Source: Incurvaria masculella (taxonomy: Eukaryota; Arthropoda; Insecta; Lepidoptera; Incurvariidae). Taken from it: a DNA stretch of 64,000 nt. Position numbers and translations under genes: made by a program. Shown piece by piece: positions 59,286 to 64,000 of this stretch. Positions within the stretch are counted from its first letter, which is position 1, and every line of letters begins with the position of its first letter. The DNA is taken from positions 6,324,001-6,388,000 of the forward strand of contig OX335650.1 in NCBI GenBank assembly GCA_946894095.1, in the 5' to 3' direction. The notes under the pieces are model-generated. The model did not search any database and had not been told where the DNA came from. It saw only the letters and a list, made by a program, of their open reading frames with translations.

Positions 59286-62200
59286 CTATGTCGATTTTAA
59301 TTTTCTCAGCTCGATTGTATTGTCGTCTTCTAGAGACTGGCCATATCTCACCTCCATACATTTGCTTCCCTGAAAAATGAAACAAAAAATCCAATTATAA
59401 TCATACATTTACGATTAATCATCGAAAGAAAGATTTTATTTTTTATTTATTTGGTTAAAAGAAAGGATAGAAAAAAAGAATTGTGCAATTACGTAAACAC
59501 ATTACACATAATTAAACCAAACGACCTGGATCTGCGCAGATTTATCAGTGAAAGTTATTTCCTCAATGGAGTAATGTAACATTTGACCTCTCCAAATGAT
59601 AGTTATTTAAAAAAGAACGAATATGCTACAGCTAAGACATCCAATGCTTACATCAGGATTAAATAACATGTAAACGAGCTAATATAACATTTAAGAATAA
59701 CATAACTTTCATTATACCATATCATTATAGCTTTTTAGATTCATGATGATGAAACATCAGAGGGAGATAAATTTCGAACAGAGTCATTATGATTACTTTT
59801 GTATGGAACAAGAGGACAGCCAAATGCAAGCAGTAGACGTGTACTTATAGTATACTTTCCAAGTAATAATTAAACATATTTATAAATTTTGAACATGTCT
59901 ATGAAACTCTCAGGGCCTTTCTTACCAACTACTGATTAGCTTAATCAGTAGCTTGCAAACAATACCAGTACAAGATAATCAGCACTTTAGTAATAAAGGC
60001 CCTTTAAGTGTCGATTAAGGAAAACAAGGCTAAGGATAAGGAAGCATTAATCATCTTTAGCACAGACGTGCTACGTACGATTTATATTTAATGGGAGATT
60101 AACATAAAGTGAGATTTAAGTACATTTACAAAAATACATCTCGTCTCTGCCCACCCCTCTTGGACAACGATGGGATCGTGGTCAAGAAGGATATAATATT
60201 GTATCCAATTTGTTTTCGAAATATTCACCTTGGCATTGTACGCCTTCATGTAGAAATTTCCGAACAGAACGATGAACGAAATCATGTAGACGATGAGAAG
60301 GTAGTGCATCCACAGCGGAAACTCGCAGCCAGTGCGTATTCCGTTGATGCCAAGGATGAGGGCGCACGTGAATTGAATCTGTCGGTGAAAAACGAGAATG
60401 TATGGTTTAATTAAGAATATTAAGGATTATTGGAAGGTTACTACAGAAAAGGGGTGTGATTTCATATCGAGTAGTTATGATGTATACTTGATGTATTTCA
60501 ATATTGTTCGAAATGCAATTTACCAATCGGCCGAGTTAGATGGAAATGAACGGTCATATGCTATGCATAGAGGTGAAGAAATAAATTCTTTAAATAAAGA
60601 AATACATTCTTCACCTCCATGATGCTGTGAGGCTAAATTCTGTATCTTTGTTACACACCACTTAATGATCTACCCACCCTGTTATCAGGATTGTAGGCAT
60701 GCTTGAATGGTGGTATAAATCATGAAAATGTTATATGTACTTTGCACGGTCATAAAAGAGCCGTTGCACAGTGTTTTCTGAAACTCTGAAACTTAACTTA
60801 ACTTTAACTTTGACAGTTAAATTGGTATATCATGAAGTGATATCCAGCCTGATTTTGGTGGAGAATATGCGACAAGGAAAAAACCATTCTCAATATATTT
60901 GATCTTTACCGGACAAATCCGCAGTCCTAGTCTAATCCATCACTTGTACTGCTGAATTTAATATGTATCTGAAAATAACAGTCAAGAATCCCCCGAAAAC
61001 TTCTGTCGCTAAAAATGACATGTTTTATATTTTTGGGTCAAATTGGGCTTCGGCTACTTGAATTCTCGTGCAATGCTTACCAGCTGCAGAATAGTGAGAT
61101 ATTTCTTCCACCAGAGGTACTTGTTTACAGCTGGGCCCAGCACCGACAGGCCGTAGTACGTGTACATGAGTACATGGATGGCACTGTTGACCATGGCTGG
61201 CAGGAACGCTGCAAGCACATTTTGTATGGGTTATAGATTTGTTTATGTAAAACGAGTTTCAGGTAAAAAGTGTAGCTTTCCAATCTCATTGGTGACAGTT
61301 CTTGAATAGTATGACATATTCGTCATATAGACCTTATTAGGAAAACAGCAGGATGGTCAGTGATTGCATCTTTGTGAAATATTATAAAAGAGGGTTTCGT
61401 AATAATAGGAATATCAAAGTATAACAATTTATCCGACCACAAAGAAATTCTACCCTAATTTAACTTTCATTTTATTTTATTTCTTATCCATAGATAGGAT
61501 ACCTACTCTTGGACACGTTAACAATCTGTTAACTACTAGTTTCATTAAAAAATAATTCATTGGTCATTGTTATAAACAAGATATATGCTAAAGTAGCTTA
61601 AACGCACCACTCTCCTCGCAAAATTGAGTCCGCGTTTCTATGGATGTTATGTCGCAGGGGAATGACTTAACACCAATTAACTTTAAGACGGCGCACTCCA
61701 GTCTTTTCCATTTGCCAGTAAGTTCAACAAATAATGAGCTGTTGTCAGTACTCACTGGAGCCGCTGGGCACCCACTTGATGCCGATCCACCAGAAGGAGA
61801 ACATGGTACTGTGGTGGTAGACGTGAAGGAAGGTCAGCTGTTCATCCTTCTTGCGCAGGATGAAGAAGAAGGTGTCGCAGAATTCGAGCAGTTTGGAGAA
61901 GTAGTACCACCATACCGCGTTTGCTATCTGCGTGAAAAACACTTCTGAGTACCAAACCTGATTATGTTGGTAATTGGTCTGTGCGGCCAGTGGTTCAGAG
62001 TGCGGGGTCTTGCTTCTTATGTAAGAGGTACATAGTTTAATGCCTGCCCCGTTATATATTTAATTCCAATTTCTAGGTTGGATAAGAGCTTTTAGTCGCA
62101 GGGCAAGCCTTCTCCATGGTTCTAAATCCATGATACACTGTAGGTCCTGTTCCTCTAGTAGGTGGTAGGCAATGGTGGTTGAGTAAAGTCCGCCCAGGTT

Positions 62201-62952
62201 AATACCATCCCATTGAATAAAAATTTAATCGAGCTCTAAATAATTGTCAGTGTTTTCCATATAGTTCAATAAAACCGTGCTCAAAAAGGGAAGGTCCTGG
62301 AATAGCACCTAATTCCTTCGGCAATACGTTATGTTGGGTTTATATCTGTAATTATACAATGAGAGTAGGTTTGGTATTAGCCATACATGTCTACTATCGG
62401 CTGTTCGTCAGGGTCATACTTCAGCCGGCAATGCTCGCATATGGAGCTGTAGCGCAGACGGAAGAAAGCGGTCAGCAGTTGCAGAGCGATGTGCGGGTTA
62501 ATGGCGAGAGTGTACGTCACTAGAAGCCAGTTCAGCTTGAAGGCGCTCCGGTTCCTCAGCAGCCTCGGGTCCACCCACACGATGTCCAGGTACAGTAGAG
62601 TTTAGCAGAACTTTGGCACCGACGAGTCCACTGGCGAACATCCTTTCGTTCTGTTTCCTGAAATATATGAACCTCCCACTAACCTGCAGTTCGTCAGGGT
62701 CATACTTCAACCGGCAAGGCTCGCAGATGTAGCTGTAGCGCAGGCGGAAAGACGCGGTCAGCAGTTGCAGAGCGATGTACGCGTTCAGCGCCGCCATGGC
62801 GAGGTTGTACGGCACGAGGAGCCAGTTCAGCTTGAAAGCGCTCCGGTTCCTCATCAGCCTCGGGCCCGCCCACACGATGCCCAGGTACAGCAGGGTGTAG
62901 CACAACGTGGGCACCGGCGAGTCCACCAGCGGCCATCCTTTCGTTCTGTTAT
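59286..62952 (-). CDS. ELOVL4-like very-long-chain fatty acid elongase (5' part not found)
   Basis: Five minus-strand exons: 62952-62684, 61927-61756, 61208-61081, 60378-60229 and 59369-59286, in phase, 267 codons including the stop. ELOVL enzymes are ER membrane 3-ketoacyl-CoA synthases that add two carbons to fatty acyl-CoA. Visible motifs are [43 protein letters not shown], the catalytic histidine box HVYHH, MYTYYG and [14 protein letters not shown]. The C terminus RKLKST fits a KxKxx ER-retrieval signal, which supports the chosen frame of the last exon. [13 protein letters not shown] is closer to ELOVL4 than to other classes. The first exon shown starts with two bases of a split codon, so a start-bearing exon must lie upstream, probably beyond the right edge. 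Tail to tail with MORN4. Confidence 0.93.
61985..62395 (+). mobile_element. SINE with degraded tRNA-like head
   Basis: gcggccagtggttcagagtgc at the head, then gtaggtcctgttcctctagt, gtccgcccaggttaatacc, agttcaataaaaccgtgctc, cctaattccttcggc and agccatacatgt, in SINE body order. Ends against the decayed elongase exon. Confidence 0.7.
62401..62657 (-). pseudogene. Decayed tandem duplicate of an elongase exon
   Basis: The minus strand repeats exon 62952-62684, including its acceptor (tttcag), [38 protein letters not shown] and FRLRYS...CRLKYDPDE. It has TGC-TAA where the intact exon has TGC-TAC (premature stop), a 9-bp deletion (LAINPHI for [10 protein letters not shown]), and no donor after GACGAACAG. 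Only 26 bp separate it from the end of the intact exon. Confidence 0.85.
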
Positions 62953-63049
62953 CTGAAATTCATTAAGGTAGAAATTCGAGGACTGCAATAAATGAATCGT
63001 TGGCTTAATTGAAGCCTTTTTATGTCCTCTAAACGACCCCTTCGGTAAG

Positions 63050-63345
63050 TATTTTTTATTTTACTGGACATGAATGGCTCATGATATTAGCCCAAAATAT
63101 TGCGTTGTGACTAGGTGTCATCCCAAGACCTTCCCAATATTGTACGAATTGAACTGGTCCTTCCAGATAATATTACCTTGACCCGGACAATTTTATTGCC
63201 GCTTCGACCATCTTAATTCAATGCGATGGTATCAACCTGGGTAGGATATACCCCATAGTAATTAAGGAAGGGAACCTACAGATTCACGTGGAGTTCGAAC
63301 CACGAACGAAGAATCTCTTAGTCGCCTTACGGCAGGGGAGCACAT
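63050..63345 (-). mobile_element. SINE body fragment
   Basis: On plus: ggacatgaatggctcatg, aagaccttcccaatattg, ttgccgcttcgaccatc, gcgatggtatcaacctggg and aaggaagggaacctacag, the inverse of the SINE body. Confidence 0.75.
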
Positions 63346-64000
63346 TCAAGATTTTAGCCAGACGTTAAGTGTAACGTGCATGGTGTAATCGCATTGCACA
63401 AATCACCGATGCCCTTTCCTTGATACAATAAAATATAACTTTGCCTATATGCATCCGCATTTTTGGAAACGTAAGATTGAGGTTTTTGTTACCATTGGCC
63501 TTCACTAAGCATCTGTGAAATTTAACTGCACACGACAAATCAAATCAGTATTTCTCTGAAGTTCGCGCCAGACTGAAGACTCAATGAAATACAGTCAAGC
63601 CGTGACTTCATCGGCTAATGCTACTCGCCCACACTAGGTCTGTACTTTTGCACTTGACCTTTGGAAAGATGCGAAACTTTGCGAAAATGTCATTCGTTAA
63701 CCAGTTAAGGGTAAATAAACTATCAATCTCAATCGCGAAAGCAGCTTTGAAACTGTATTGAAAATCTAGAAAGTATATTTTAAAGAGACTGAAACGGATC
63801 ACTCTATGTTAAGTAAATTACATAAATCTTAATGGCACAAAAGCAATATAAAAGCACTATAGAAGCAATTTATCTTATACTATATAATAATATACTTATA
63901 CTATAGCTTACCGACTTGCATAACAATTTTATTAGAATCGAAAAAAGGTGATCACCTTATCACCTTTTTAAATATTTTTATTCAAAACTAGAAAACATGA
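63346..64000. other. Right-edge sequence, nothing recognised
   Basis: Would be the intron upstream of the first elongase exon seen. No start exon could be recognised. A short palindrome, aaaaggtgatcaccttatcaccttttt, lies at 63942-63968. Confidence 0.35.

Noticed and set aside
60109..60414. Plus-strand 101-codon open frame
   Set aside because: Antisense to an elongase exon.

Overview
This is eukaryotic nuclear DNA, almost certainly from a moth or butterfly. It carries spliced genes with GT-AG introns of up to 12 kb, animal gene families (neurotactin-like, aspartylglucosaminidase, FAM50/XAP5, MORN4/retinophilin, ELOVL), and a dense set of insect mobile elements: an intact mariner, TTAA-flanked MITEs, Helitron-like ends, SINEs with tRNA-like or 5S-like heads, and the 'gggttccgtacc...(ggac)n' repeat that is common in Lepidoptera. 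Species cannot be told from this. Gene models below come from reading splice sites and checking that codon phase is continuous at every junction.

Layout. (1) 1503-12899, minus: a neurotactin-like single-pass membrane protein of 752 aa in seven coding exons. Its introns hold an 18-copy 53-bp minisatellite (3901-4842) and an open mariner (5346-6630). (2) 17802-24421, plus: aspartylglucosaminidase (AGA), six exons, 343 aa. (3) 29470-36191, minus: FAM50/XAP5, six exons, 342 aa, convergent with AGA. A 4.8-kb direct tandem duplication (21019-25805 and 25806-30574) repeats the 3' ends of both genes. AGA reads into copy 1 and FAM50 reads into copy 2, so each gene stays complete and each leaves an orphan set of exons. 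(4) 36536-37630: a 1.1-kb long inverted repeat just upstream of the FAM50 start. (5) 40587-58250, plus: MORN4/retinophilin, four coding exons, 156 aa, with introns of 4.4 and 12.4 kb full of repeats. (6) 59286-62952, minus: ELOVL4-like fatty-acid elongase, five exons seen, 5' end not identified, with a decayed duplicate of one exon at 62401-62657. It is convergent with MORN4.

The five genes have unrelated jobs (cell adhesion, lysosomal glycoprotein breakdown, mRNA splicing, photoreceptor/phagocyte scaffold, lipid elongation), so no pathway cluster is implied. The most interesting parts are structural: the double-ended tandem duplication, a tRNA-like sequence captured inside a TTAA-flanked inverted-repeat element, SINEs that share one body but carry different pol III heads, and a membrane-bound esterase fold whose nucleophile position is Arg.
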